NCBI GenBank assembly: GCA_937958005.1
Contig: CALGOB010000003.1
Location: 1-46,067, forward strand
DNA length: 46,067 nt
Reading direction: 5' to 3'
DNA from: an uncultured Cyclobacteriaceae bacterium
GTDB lineage: Bacteria; Bacteroidota; Bacteroidia; Cytophagales; Cyclobacteriaceae
The notes under the pieces were generated by a model. It saw only the letters and a list, made by a program, of their open reading frames with translations, was not told the DNA's origin and ran no database searches. This document shows, one piece after another, positions 28,595 to 36,133 of the stretch (positions are counted from its first letter, which is position 1; each line of letters opens with the position of its first letter). The position numbers were made by a program, and so were the translations under genes.

Positions 28595-28677
28595 AATGTG
28601 TCGTTTTCCTTTTAATAGTGTTTAACTAATTGAAAATCCTAATTGTTCTATTCCAACTTTAACAAAAATAACAAATC

Positions 28678-29367
28678 TTAACCAAATAATGTATAATTAC
28701 CTTTCTGATCCATTGGCGGGACTGATTGAATTAGTATTATATCATCTGAAGTGGTATTTTTCGAAATCGGAGAAATAGAATACGAATTGAACGTTTCAGG
28801 AGATAAGTAGGATTTTAATTCATCATTCACTCGTCCCTGAACCCACTCGAGCTCATGTTTTCTATTGAGAACCAGCGGTGTTTCAATATGATATTCTGGA
28901 TGATAAATCGTAATCATCTTGAATATCACATAGGTATCATTTTTTTCAGGGTCATCGTTAATTGTTGAATATTCTTCCCAAATACCCGCTATTGAAAATA
29001 GTTCAAAATCTTCTAGGTGATACAAATAAGGGACAGCAGTTTTCTTGCCTATCTGATTCCAATGCACAAAACCAGTCGCAGGTATTAGACATCGTTTGTT
29101 TTCCAGTGAGAGTTTTAGTGTTTTTTTAGTTATAAATTCCTCAGAAGGAGCATTAAATAATTTAGTGCTAAGTTTTTTATTTTTTGACCATTGTGGAGTT
29201 TGCCCCCAAAAAAGATTGGATATCTCACCTTCTGCTCTATTAGTTAATATAGGAAGCTGATGAGTGGGTATGGCATTAAAAGTAGGCTGATACGCATTAA
29301 ATTCCTTTAAATCATACCGTTTTAATAACTTTTCCTTATTTGCGTGTAAGATATATCTGTCAATCAT
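28678..29367 (-). CDS. SRAP (YedK/HMCES) family protein lacking catalytic Cys
   Basis: A 229-residue member of the SOS response-associated peptidase (DUF159) family by overall pattern: NAIPTHQLP, LFWGQTPQWSK, KLFNAPSEEF, RCLIPATGFVHW, IAGIWEEY and HIETPLVLN in the usual order. Active members start MCGR and use Cys2 to crosslink abasic sites in single-stranded DNA. Here the start is MIDRY, so Cys2 is Ile. The catalytic Glu of the G(Y/W)-F-E-W motif is His (GFVHW). The conserved Asn (FNAP) and distal His (YHIE) remain. It is probably unable to form the thiazolidine link and may bind DNA only. Its start overlaps the end of the upstream YheT-like gene by 8 nt. Confidence 0.88.
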   Translation of the reverse strand: MIDRYILHANKEKLLKRYDLKEFNAYQPTFNAIPTHQLPILTNRAEGEISNLFWGQTPQWSKNKKLSTKLFNAPSEEFITKKTLKLSLENKRCLIPATGFVHWNQIGKKTAVPYLYHLEDFELFSIAGIWEEYSTINDDPEKNDTYVIFKMITIYHPEYHIETPLVLNRKHELEWVQGRVNDELKSYLSPETFNSYSISPISKNTTSDDIILIQSVPPMDQKGNYTLFG

Positions 29368-30319
29368 TAAAAAACTGAATTATTCTTTTTTCAGACCAAT
29401 AGTACCCATCATTGCTAAATGTTGGATAGCCACAGTGTCCACCGTTATTTGTGAGTTCTAAGGTAACATTTTTTATTGATATGAATTCCTCTTCATGCAA
29501 TGTTTCCCTTGGCAAAAGAGGATCGTTTATTGCATTTAGAACCAAAGTTTCTTTCTTGATTTGATGGATATATTTGATGGCACTGCATTGTTCATAATAG
29601 TCGTTGGCATCTAAAAAACCGTGAAGTTGTGAAGTGTAGTAATTATCAAAATCAAAAAGGGTATGAACATTTTCCAAATGTGAGACATCCAATTGATCTG
29701 GCATAAGTTTGGCTTTTTCTATGATTTTAACAGTTAGTTTCTTCAGAAACCTTTTAGCATATATTGTATTTGATTTTTTGTTGATGGTAATTGACCCTCC
29801 TTTTAAATCCACGGGGGCACATAAAGCGGCTACTTTAGATATGCTTGGATATTTGTCTGCTAAACCTTCACCAGTAAATTTTAAAATTAGGTTTGCTCCT
29901 AAGCTAAAACCAGCTAAATGGATGACAGAATAATCTTTTGCTACCATTTCCACTATTGAATCTAAGTCATCCGTTGCGCCGCTGTGGTAAAACCGAAGCA
30001 CTTTGTTCATTTTGCCACCGCAACTTCTAAAATTCCAAGCAATCACATCATAACCATTAGCAATACAAATCTTAGTTAGACCAAGTATATAAGGCCTTTT
30101 GCTATTTCCTTCTAATCCATGAGAAATGATTACTGCTTTCTGGTTTCCCATGGCGTAATGATCATAAAAGAGTTCATCACCATCACTTAAATGTAAAGTT
30201 TTTTCTTGAGGTGATGGTAGACCTTTAATTTTTCTAAACAAGGCAGGAAAAATGGTTTGGGAATGTTTTCCCCTTAAGAAAAATGGAGGGGTATAGGAAT
30301 CGTTTTTTATTACGGGCAT
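29360..30319 (-). CDS. YheT-family alpha/beta hydrolase
   Basis: A 319-residue hydrolase of the YheT/ABHD1-3 group. It has SHGLEGNSKRPYI (about residues 66-78), AWNFRSCGG (94-102), HSGATDDLD (112-120), the nucleophile elbow AGFSLGAN with Ser139, NAINDPLLPRE with the likely acidic residue, and a histidine in NNGGHCGYP near the C-terminus. E. coli YheT is a predicted esterase and its substrate here is unknown. There is no signal peptide, so it is cytoplasmic. The gene overlaps the SRAP-like gene by 8 nt, so the two are translationally coupled. The ATG at 30319 gives the family start (KNDSYTPPFFLRGKHSQT). Confidence 0.92.
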   Translation of the reverse strand: MPVIKNDSYTPPFFLRGKHSQTIFPALFRKIKGLPSPQEKTLHLSDGDELFYDHYAMGNQKAVIISHGLEGNSKRPYILGLTKICIANGYDVIAWNFRSCGGKMNKVLRFYHSGATDDLDSIVEMVAKDYSVIHLAGFSLGANLILKFTGEGLADKYPSISKVAALCAPVDLKGGSITINKKSNTIYAKRFLKKLTVKIIEKAKLMPDQLDVSHLENVHTLFDFDNYYTSQLHGFLDANDYYEQCSAIKYIHQIKKETLVLNAINDPLLPRETLHEEEFISIKNVTLELTNNGGHCGYPTFSNDGYYWSEKRIIQFFND

Positions 30320-30556
30320 CCTTGAACTAATATTTGAATTAAAATAGTTGTTTGGTGATACTAATTTACTCTAGAGTGAGAAAAATAAAATTACACTCAA
30401 AGATACAATATAATTAAACCCATACTAAGCTTCAGTTTAAAAAGCTTTTCTCAATCCTATTAACCCATTATATATTAGAGTATTAGAGTCTATCACGGTA
30501 GAATGATTATCTTTTGATTCGTTAACCATTTAGCTCAAGTTTATCAACACATAATT

Positions 30557-30580
30557 AGTAATTATGAATCCATAATTACT
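30557..30580. repeat. Short perfect hairpin
   Basis: AGTAATTATG / CATAATTACT, 10 bp, with a 4-nt loop AATC, in the gap between the divergent YheT-like gene and pdhC. No T run follows, so it may be an operator-like site or just a small palindrome. Confidence 0.4.
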
Positions 30581-30778
30581 TTGACAGGCTCAGAAAAGTG
30601 AAATTAGAAGGAGTTTTATCTTTAAAGAACCAACCGTGATAATGTCTATTATTTGTGAATTCTATGACTTGTATGTGTTTGAATAACATATTTTTAGCCT
30701 CATATAATGTCTACTTTTACCAACCGTTAGGTTAATAAGCAAACCTAGATACTTTGCTTACACAAGCTAAAGAAGAAA

Positions 30779-30886
30779 GTTTAAACCCGAATGATGCATT
30801 AGACTTTTAAGAGAAAATCATAAGTGGCTAGATGACTGTTAGTTATGATTTGTATCAAATTTCTATTGCATCATTCGGGTTTAAAC
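30779..30886. repeat. Palindromic MITE-like element P, copy 1
   Basis: A 108-bp element with perfect 20-bp terminal inverted repeats GTTTAAACCCGAATGATGCA (30779-30798 and, inverted, 30867-30886). The interior reads AGACTTTTAAGAGAAAATCATAA and a TGACTGTTAGTTATG block. Related copies lie at 34205-34384, 41454-41548 and 45708-45850. No coding capacity. Confidence 0.85.
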
Positions 30887-31067
30887 CAGAGTGGTAAAGA
30901 AATGAAAAAAGATAATGTTTCGTTTTAAAAAAGGATAGATTACCTGCGAGTAATTTGAGAAAAATCAAACATACTATTGATACTACAGACCGTGTTCATT
31001 CAAATAGCAAAAGCCAATATGATTAAAAAGAACCTTCTACGGTAAAATTTTGTAAATAAGCAAGAAA

Positions 31068-31172
31068 ATGGAAGTTGATTACGTATTTGGGCAGCTAAAA
31101 TATTATGCATACCTAATAATGAGTGTTTTTTTGAAACTAATTCATTTAATTAATCCTTTTATTATTGCTTAA
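31068..31172 (+). pseudogene. Possible transposase C-terminal remnant
   Basis: A 34-codon frame begins MEVDYVFGQLKYYAYL. The V-F-G-Q-L-K core resembles the C-terminal segment (E-x-V-F-G-Q-I/L-K) of IS1182/DDE_6-type transposases, where the Glu is thought to be catalytic. The frame is closed upstream by a stop and the rest of the family pattern is missing. If real, it is a decayed fragment. The match is short, so confidence is low. Confidence 0.25.
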
Positions 31173-31235
31173 TCTATTACATGGATTAAATTTGAGCCAA
31201 ATCCTTATGATAATAAAGAGAATAAAGAAGTAATT

Positions 31236-32858
31236 ATGGCCGAAGTGATCAGAATGCCTAAGATGAGCGATACAATGGAAGAAGGAGTTATCGCATCATG
31301 GTTAAAGAAAGAAGGAGATCAGGTAGCATCTGGAGATATTCTTGCAGAAGTAGAAACTGATAAAGCCACCATGGAGTTAGAATCTTATGAAGATGGCGTA
31401 TTACTATATATCGGAGTTAAAGAAAAAGATGCCGTTCCTGTAGATGGTGTGATTGCCATTATAGGAGAAAAGGGTGAAGATATAAATAGTGTGCTAAAAG
31501 ACCTAAATGGTCAAAGTAGCCAAGTAGAATCTCCTGCTACTAATCAAGAAAGCGCTGTGTCAAGTGAAACTATAGACACTTCTGGAATTAATGCTGAAGT
31601 GATCATGATGCCCAAAATGAGTGACACCATGACGGAAGGGGTAATTTCTGCCTGGTTGAAAAAAGTAGGTGATGAGATTTCTTCAGGAGATATCTTAGCT
31701 GAAGTAGAAACTGACAAGGCTACCATGGAATTGGAGTCTTACAATGATGGGATTTTGTTATATGTTGGTGTAGAAGCAGGAGGCAGTGTTCCTGTAGATG
31801 GTGCAATAGCTGTAATAGGGGAAAAAGGTGCTGATTTTGAAACTTTATTAAAAGGTCATCAGAACAATTCAGCTGCTGGAAACTCTCAAGCTACGGAAGA
31901 AATAGCTTCAGATCCTACCCCTCAAGTATCTAAAAGTCCAACAAATGTCCCTTCTGAGAGCTCTACTAACACAATAAGCAATGGTAGAGTCAAAGCTTCA
32001 CCGTTGGCTAAAAAAATGGCACAAGATAAAGGAATTGATATTTCACTTATTGCTGGTTCTGGTGACGGGGGAAGGATTATTAAGAAAGATGTAGAGAATT
32101 ATGTGCCTACATCAGCTCCAGTGCCTACTGAAAAAGCTTCAGAGTCCGCTATTGCCTTGCCTTCTGTAGTTGGAGTTGAAAGTTATGAAGAAGTGCCTGT
32201 GTCGCAAATGAGAAAAGCGATTGCAAGAAGATTAAGTGAAAGTAAATTTACTAACCCTCATTTTTACTTGACCATGGAAATAAACATGGACAAGGCAATA
32301 GAAGCTAGAAAAAGCCTTAATGAAATTTCACCTGTGAAAATTTCATTCAATGATATGGTTGTAAAAGCATCTGCCGCAGCATTGCGTCAAAACCCTGATG
32401 TGAATGTGGCTTGGTTAGGGGATAAAATCAGAAAAAATCAGCATATTAATATAGGAGTTGCAGTTGCTATTCCAGATGGGCTTGTGGTTCCAGTTATTAA
32501 ATTTACGGATAGTAAGTCACTTTCTCATATATCTGCGGAAATAAAAGAGCTTGGAAAAAAAGCTAGAGATAAAAAGATACAACCTAAAGAAATGGAAGGT
32601 GGGACATTTTCTATTTCTAACCTTGGTATGTTTGGGATAGATGAGTTTACAGCAATTATCAACCCTCCTGAAGCTTGTATTTTAGCTGTGGGCGGAATTA
32701 AACAGACTGCTATAGTAAAAGATGGACAATTAGTCCCAGGTAATCTGATGAAAGTTACCTTGTCATGTGACCATCGAGCAGTGGATGGAGCAGTTGGTTC
32801 AGCATTTTTGAAAACATTAAAATCGCTTTTAGAAGATCCTGTTAGAATTTTAATTTAA
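31236..32858 (+). CDS. pdhC: Pyruvate dehydrogenase E2 (dihydrolipoamide acetyltransferase)
   Basis: A 540-residue E2 core protein of the pyruvate dehydrogenase complex, which transfers acetyl from lipoyl arms to CoA. There are two lipoyl domains (about 3-78 and 121-198), each with the lipoylation site ETDKATMELESY (Lys43 and Lys161). An E1/E3-binding domain follows (about 252-289, KASPLAKKMAQDKGIDISLI, GGRIIKKDV). The catalytic domain (about 315-540) has His513 and Asp517 in the HRAVDG motif and the ISNLGMFG loop. Ala/Pro/Ser/Thr-rich linkers separate the parts. E1 and E3 genes are not adjacent. A terminator follows the gene, so it is transcribed alone. The ATG at 31236 directly begins the first lipoyl domain. 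Confidence 0.96.
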   Translation: MAEVIRMPKMSDTMEEGVIASWLKKEGDQVASGDILAEVETDKATMELESYEDGVLLYIGVKEKDAVPVDGVIAIIGEKGEDINSVLKDLNGQSSQVESPATNQESAVSSETIDTSGINAEVIMMPKMSDTMTEGVISAWLKKVGDEISSGDILAEVETDKATMELESYNDGILLYVGVEAGGSVPVDGAIAVIGEKGADFETLLKGHQNNSAAGNSQATEEIASDPTPQVSKSPTNVPSESSTNTISNGRVKASPLAKKMAQDKGIDISLIAGSGDGGRIIKKDVENYVPTSAPVPTEKASESAIALPSVVGVESYEEVPVSQMRKAIARRLSESKFTNPHFYLTMEINMDKAIEARKSLNEISPVKISFNDMVVKASAAALRQNPDVNVAWLGDKIRKNQHINIGVAVAIPDGLVVPVIKFTDSKSLSHISAEIKELGKKARDKKIQPKEMEGGTFSISNLGMFGIDEFTAIINPPEACILAVGGIKQTAIVKDGQLVPGNLMKVTLSCDHRAVDGAVGSAFLKTLKSLLEDPVRILI

Positions 32859-32883
32859 AATTTTTAAAATATTAAATAGGAAG

Positions 32884-32911
32884 AGCCCGTCAATTAGTCG
32901 GGCTTTTTTTT
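32884..32911 (+). terminator. Rho-independent terminator of pdhC
   Basis: Stem AGCCCG / CGGGCT with a 9-nt loop, followed by eight Ts. It lies 26 nt after the pdhC stop codon. Confidence 0.9.
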
Positions 32912-32938
32912 GTTTTTATGCCAATGTGTCCTGCTATG

Positions 32939-32946
32939 TAATTTTG
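32939..32946 (+). promoter_or_regulatory. Candidate -7 promoter box for hslV
   Basis: TAATTTTG matches the Bacteroidota -7 consensus TAnnTTTG, 46 nt before the hslV start and just after the pdhC terminator. The -33 TTTG is not at the usual 19-nt distance (the nearest is about 26 nt away), so this is tentative. Confidence 0.3.
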
Positions 32947-32992
32947 GAAGCATTAGGTATTAAAATTGTAAAATAGAAATAAAATTTACTCT

Positions 32993-33535
32993 ATGATGAA
33001 AATAAGATCAACCACGGTATGTGCTGTGGTTCATAATGGGCAAGTGGCGATAGGTGCAGATGGACAAGCTACAATGGGTAACACTGTTGCGAAGAGTAAT
33101 GTGAAGAAAATCAGAAAATTAATGGATGGCAAGATCGTTACTGGTTTTGCAGGATCCACAGCTGATGCCTTTACTTTACTAGAAAGATTTGATGAGAAGC
33201 TAAGTACCTATGGAGGTAATATGAAACGTGCTGCAATTGAGTTGGCAAAGGATTGGAGAACTGACCGTTATTTAAGAAAATTAGAGGCGATGCTGATCGT
33301 AGCTAATAATGAAGAAGTATTAATTGTTTCTGGTACAGGAGATGTGTTGGAGCCAGATAACGGTGTAGCTACTATTGGATCAGGAAGTATGTATGCACAA
33401 GCTGCGGCAGTTGCTATGAAGAAACACGGGAAAGAAGGAATGACTGCCGAAGACATTGTAAGGCAAAGCTTAAATATAGCAGCGGATATTTGTATCTATA
33501 CTAATCATAATTTAGTTGTTGAAAAAATTGATTAA
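32993..33535 (+). CDS. hslV: ATP-dependent protease subunit HslV
   Basis: A 180-residue HslV (ClpQ) peptidase, the proteasome-like threonine protease that works with the HslU ATPase in the cytoplasm. The N-terminus is MMKIRSTTVCAV, and removal of the first six residues would expose Thr7 as the catalytic N-terminal threonine, as in ClpQ proteins with short leaders. Conserved parts include VAIGADGQATMGN, AGSTADAFTLLERF, ELAKDWRTD, LRKLEAMLIV and IGSGSMYAQAAA. The hslU gene is not in this window. arsC follows after 2 nt, so the two share a transcript ending at the terminator near 34032-34068. Confidence 0.96.
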   Translation: MMKIRSTTVCAVVHNGQVAIGADGQATMGNTVAKSNVKKIRKLMDGKIVTGFAGSTADAFTLLERFDEKLSTYGGNMKRAAIELAKDWRTDRYLRKLEAMLIVANNEEVLIVSGTGDVLEPDNGVATIGSGSMYAQAAAVAMKKHGKEGMTAEDIVRQSLNIAADICIYTNHNLVVEKID

Positions 33536-33537
33536 AA

Positions 33538-33882
33538 ATGGAAACAACCATATTACACAATCCAAGGTGTGGGAAAAGTAGGCAAGCACTGAAGTTACTA
33601 CATGAAAAAGGTGAAAATGTTCAGATAGTTGAGTATTTGAAGAATGTACCATCTGTAGATGAAATGACTTTAATTATTAACAAAACTGGATTAAAACCGG
33701 AGGAATTGATCCGAAAAAATGAAAGGATTTTTAAAGAGCACTTCAAAGGCAAAGCGTTGAGTGATAAGGACTGGATAAAAGCAATGGTTGAAAATCCAAT
33801 TTTAATAGAGCGACCTATCGTTATTAAAGAAAATAAGGCAGCTTTAGGAAGACCACCAGAAGATGTTTTAAGAATTCTTTAG
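33538..33882 (+). CDS. arsC: ArsC/Spx-family thioredoxin-fold protein
   Basis: A 114-residue glutaredoxin-type ArsC family protein. The active-site segment HNPRCGKSRQAL holds Cys11. The C-terminal half has the conserved RPIVI motif and RPPEDVL end. Family members reduce arsenate with glutathione and glutaredoxin, or (as in YffB or Spx-like relatives) do something else. No arsenite pump or arsR gene is nearby, so arsenate resistance should not be assumed. It starts 2 nt after hslV, an operon pairing that is not obviously functional. The stop codon directly abuts repeat A copy 4. Confidence 0.88.
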   Translation: METTILHNPRCGKSRQALKLLHEKGENVQIVEYLKNVPSVDEMTLIINKTGLKPEELIRKNERIFKEHFKGKALSDKDWIKAMVENPILIERPIVIKENKAALGRPPEDVLRIL

Positions 33883-34008
33883 ATGGCCGGCGACTCTTCC
33901 TCGGGTGCTGAGGCGATCATTAAATGTGATTGCACAGAGATCTCCGTATCCTTTTGCGAGTGCCGTAACTTTCTCAGTAGAGGTACTGGGTTGAGGTTGG
34001 TTCATTTT
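33883..34008 (+). repeat. Structured repeat A, copy 4 (long form)
   Basis: Starts at the base after the arsC stop codon with TGGCCGGCGACTCTT. The core CGATCATTAAAT is followed by the long hairpin module in the second-hairpin position: CTTTTGC (33951-33957), a 19-nt loop, GTAGAGG (33977-33983), all 7 pairs possible. It ends TTGGTTCATT. Confidence 0.82.
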
Positions 34009-34031
34009 GAGTAAGAATTATAAAGTTAATA

Positions 34032-34068
34032 AGGGCTTTACTACTTTAAGGTAAAGCCTTTGTTGTTT
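34032..34068 (+). terminator. Terminator of the hslV-arsC operon
   Basis: Stem GGCTTTAC / GTAAAGCC (34034-34041, 34051-34058) with a 9-nt loop, then TTTGTTGTTT. It lies 150 nt after the arsC stop and just beyond repeat A4, so A4 would be in the 3' untranslated region. Confidence 0.8.
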
Positions 34069-34075
34069 AAACGCG

Positions 34076-34212
34076 CATTTCAATACTGGGGCAAAGTAAC
34101 AAAAAGGTAACTTGCTACTGGCAGTCATGTCAAAGCCTATGAATATAATAGTGAGGTTATCCCTACCCGCATTTTGGGTGAGATGTTTGATGATAGGTCA
34201 GGTGAAACTATG
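34076..34212 (+). repeat. Dispersed repeat C, copy 1
   Basis: About 135 bp matching 45184-45320 (for example GGCAAAGTAACAAAAAG, CAGTCATG, CAAAGCCTATGAATATA, GGTTATCCCTACC, GATGATAGGT). A plus-strand frame without stops reads LATGSHVKAYEYNSEVIPT and continues into the neighbouring P element. It may be a decayed coding fragment of unknown origin. Confidence 0.7.
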
Positions 34213-34384
34213 CATTCATTAGACTTTCAAGAGAAAATTATAAGCAGCTGTTAGATAGTTTCCTAAATTCTTATATGCAAAGCAGGCAGGGTCTCCATTA
34301 TGGTGAGTAGGAAATTAGGATTTAAGTGGCTAGATGACTGTTAGTTATGGTTTGCATCAAATTTCTATTGCATCATTAGGGTTA
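34205..34384 (+). repeat. Palindromic element P, copy 2 (long form)
   Basis: Keeps CATTAGACTTTCAAGAGAAAAT on the left and TTTCTATTGCATCATTAGGG on the right, plus an extra central part (CTCCATTATGGTGAGTAGGAA) also present in copy 4. The left terminal repeat is missing where it meets repeat C. The right end runs into the stop codon of the minus-strand gene at 34382-34384. Confidence 0.8.
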
Positions 34385-34999
34385 ATATTTGTACCAAATA
34401 AGATTAACTTCCTTTCCGTTGTAGTCCATGTTAGGTGATATTTTTCCTAATTCAGAAAGATCGGCAGTAGAGATGGGATCACTAAATCTTATTTTTAGGT
34501 AATTTTGATCTACTCCATAGATTTCCATTGTGTTTTTTTGATGGATCTTCTGAAGTGTTTTATATATGGTTGAATTACTAATACCCTCTCTTTGTCCATT
34601 CGTATTCAATAATTTGATTGTTTCAAATTGATCATTGGCTTTGATAATGGCCAGGTCATAAATGAGATTTCCGTCTGAACCAAAAGATGGATTGGATAGA
34701 AAAATGAAGTTTCCTTCTTCTCTGATTCTGTACTTATATTTCTCATGAATTGAAAGAGCTTTTTGCTCTGAAGTTCTTTCAAAATATAAACCATTTCGGA
34801 TGGTGTCTATACGTGGAATTAAACTGGAAGAATCATATACCCTCCGATATCTTATAAATAGTTGATAAGACTCATTAAAAGAATTACTTATTTCATTAAT
34901 GGTTGTTTCACTTATTTCAACATCATTGATATTAATCTGATCATAAGCCGAACCACTACAATTTATAAATAAAACTAAGAAAGGGTAAAAATATCTCAT
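34382..34999 (-). CDS. Putative lipoprotein, unknown function
   Basis: A 205-residue protein with a hydrophobic N-terminus (MRYFYPFLVLFINCSG) whose Cys14 could be lipidated, although Asn before the cysteine is atypical. The mature part is rich in polar residues with strands and includes RIREEGNFIFLSNPSFG. I see no known motif. Its stop codon lies within the right terminal repeat of element P2, so the repeat may have defined or altered the C-terminus. It is divergent from the quinone reductase gene, whose start is 153 bp away. Confidence 0.75.
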   Translation of the reverse strand: MRYFYPFLVLFINCSGSAYDQININDVEISETTINEISNSFNESYQLFIRYRRVYDSSSLIPRIDTIRNGLYFERTSEQKALSIHEKYKYRIREEGNFIFLSNPSFGSDGNLIYDLAIIKANDQFETIKLLNTNGQREGISNSTIYKTLQKIHQKNTMEIYGVDQNYLKIRFSDPISTADLSELGKISPNMDYNGKEVNLIWYKY

Positions 35000-35152
35000 T
35001 GATTTTAAAATTAAATGAATTTACCATATTCAGCTATTCATGCAAAATATAGATTAATAAAAAAAGCACTGATGAATTTTACTATAATCTGTAGGCAAAA
35101 ATTGAATAAACATTTAGATTTAAGCTATTGCAATTTAAATAAAGGATTGAAA

Positions 35153-36133
35153 ATGAAAGCATTGGTTTGTGAGCAATTTGGCCCTCCAGAAAGTTTAGTG
35201 ATCAAAGAGGTGAAAAAACCTATTATCAGCAAAGGTAAATTGCTGATTAAAGTATCAGCATGTGGGATCAATTTTCCTGATACTTTGATCATAGAGGGCT
35301 TGTATCAGTTTAAACCAGAAATGCCATTTTCTCCCGGAGCAGAGGTCTGTGGGATTGTCGCGGAAATTGGTGAACAAGTGACAGGATTTAAAATTGGTGA
35401 CCGTGTTGTATCAGGGGTTACTTGGGGAGGTATGGCTGAGTATGCTTTGGCAGAGCCATTGTTTACTTTTAAGGTGCCTGAGAGTATTGGTGATGAAGCA
35501 GCAGCAGCTACTTTGATGACCTATGGGACTAGTATGCATGGTTTATTAGATAGAGCTATGTTAAGTTACAGTGATACCCTTTTAGTTTTAGGTGCTTCTG
35601 GAGGAGTAGGGACTTCTGCTATACAAATAGGTAAAGCGATGGGATCTAAGGTGATAGCAGCGGCATCTACTGAAGAAAAATTGACTTGGTGTAAAGAGCA
35701 AGGTGCAGATCATTTGATCAATTACGAGACCATCCCAGATTTAAAGAATGCCATTAAAGAGCTTACTAACGGGAAAGGGGTAGATGTAATCTATGATCCT
35801 GTAGGAGGTAAGTTTTCTGAACCAGCTTTTAGGGCAATAGCAAGAGGGGGAAGGCACTTGGTAGTAGGCTTTACCAACGGAGATATCCCTAAAATTCCAT
35901 TTAATTTGCCCTTGTTAAAAAGTGCATCTATCGTAGGGGTATTCTGGGGAAGTTTTATAAGGAATGAACCAGAAAATAACGAAAGGAACATTAGAAGTAT
36001 ATTTAACTTAATTTCGAAAAGAAAATTGACCCCAAAGGTATCAAAAGTATATCCTTTGAAAGAAGCAGTTAAAGCACTTAATGCGATGAAAAATAGAGAA
36101 GTCTTAGGAAAAATTGTAGTGAAGATTGACTAG
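35153..36133 (+). CDS. Zinc-free quinone oxidoreductase / enoyl reductase (MDR)
   Basis: A 326-residue NADPH-dependent medium-chain reductase of the quinone-oxidoreductase group. The N-terminal GroES-like domain begins MKALVCEQFGPPESL and has SACGINFPDTLIIEG and PFSPGAEVCGIVAEIG. The Rossmann part has LGASGGVGTSAIQIGKAMG (about 141-160), the NADPH site. Zinc-ligand cysteines are absent, as expected for this subfamily. The likely reaction is reduction of quinones or enoyl compounds; the substrate is unknown. The frame extends 46 codons upstream to 35015, but family N-termini and an AAAGGA just upstream support 35153. It converges with the next gene, overlapping by 4 nt. Confidence 0.92.
   Translation: MKALVCEQFGPPESLVIKEVKKPIISKGKLLIKVSACGINFPDTLIIEGLYQFKPEMPFSPGAEVCGIVAEIGEQVTGFKIGDRVVSGVTWGGMAEYALAEPLFTFKVPESIGDEAAAATLMTYGTSMHGLLDRAMLSYSDTLLVLGASGGVGTSAIQIGKAMGSKVIAAASTEEKLTWCKEQGADHLINYETIPDLKNAIKELTNGKGVDVIYDPVGGKFSEPAFRAIARGGRHLVVGFTNGDIPKIPFNLPLLKSASIVGVFWGSFIRNEPENNERNIRSIFNLISKRKLTPKVSKVYPLKEAVKALNAMKNREVLGKIVVKID

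Larger units (their letters stand above)
30320..31235. other. Long intergenic region before pdhC
   Basis: About 900 bp with no intact gene. It holds a 10-bp hairpin (30557-30580), a short match to 207-230 near 30633-30656, palindromic element P1 (30779-30886) and a possible transposase remnant (31068-31172), listed separately. The remainder is AT-rich with many stops. The pdhC promoter must lie in its right end; I cannot place it. Confidence 0.5.

Noticed and set aside
33538-33882. Arsenic resistance locus
   Set aside because: No arsR, acr3/arsB or arsA is nearby; it is paired with hslV instead.
35015-35152. 46-residue N-terminal extension of the quinone reductase
   Set aside because: The family begins at MKAL; the extension is basic and Tyr/Asn-rich with no homology pattern, and AAAGGA precedes the internal ATG.
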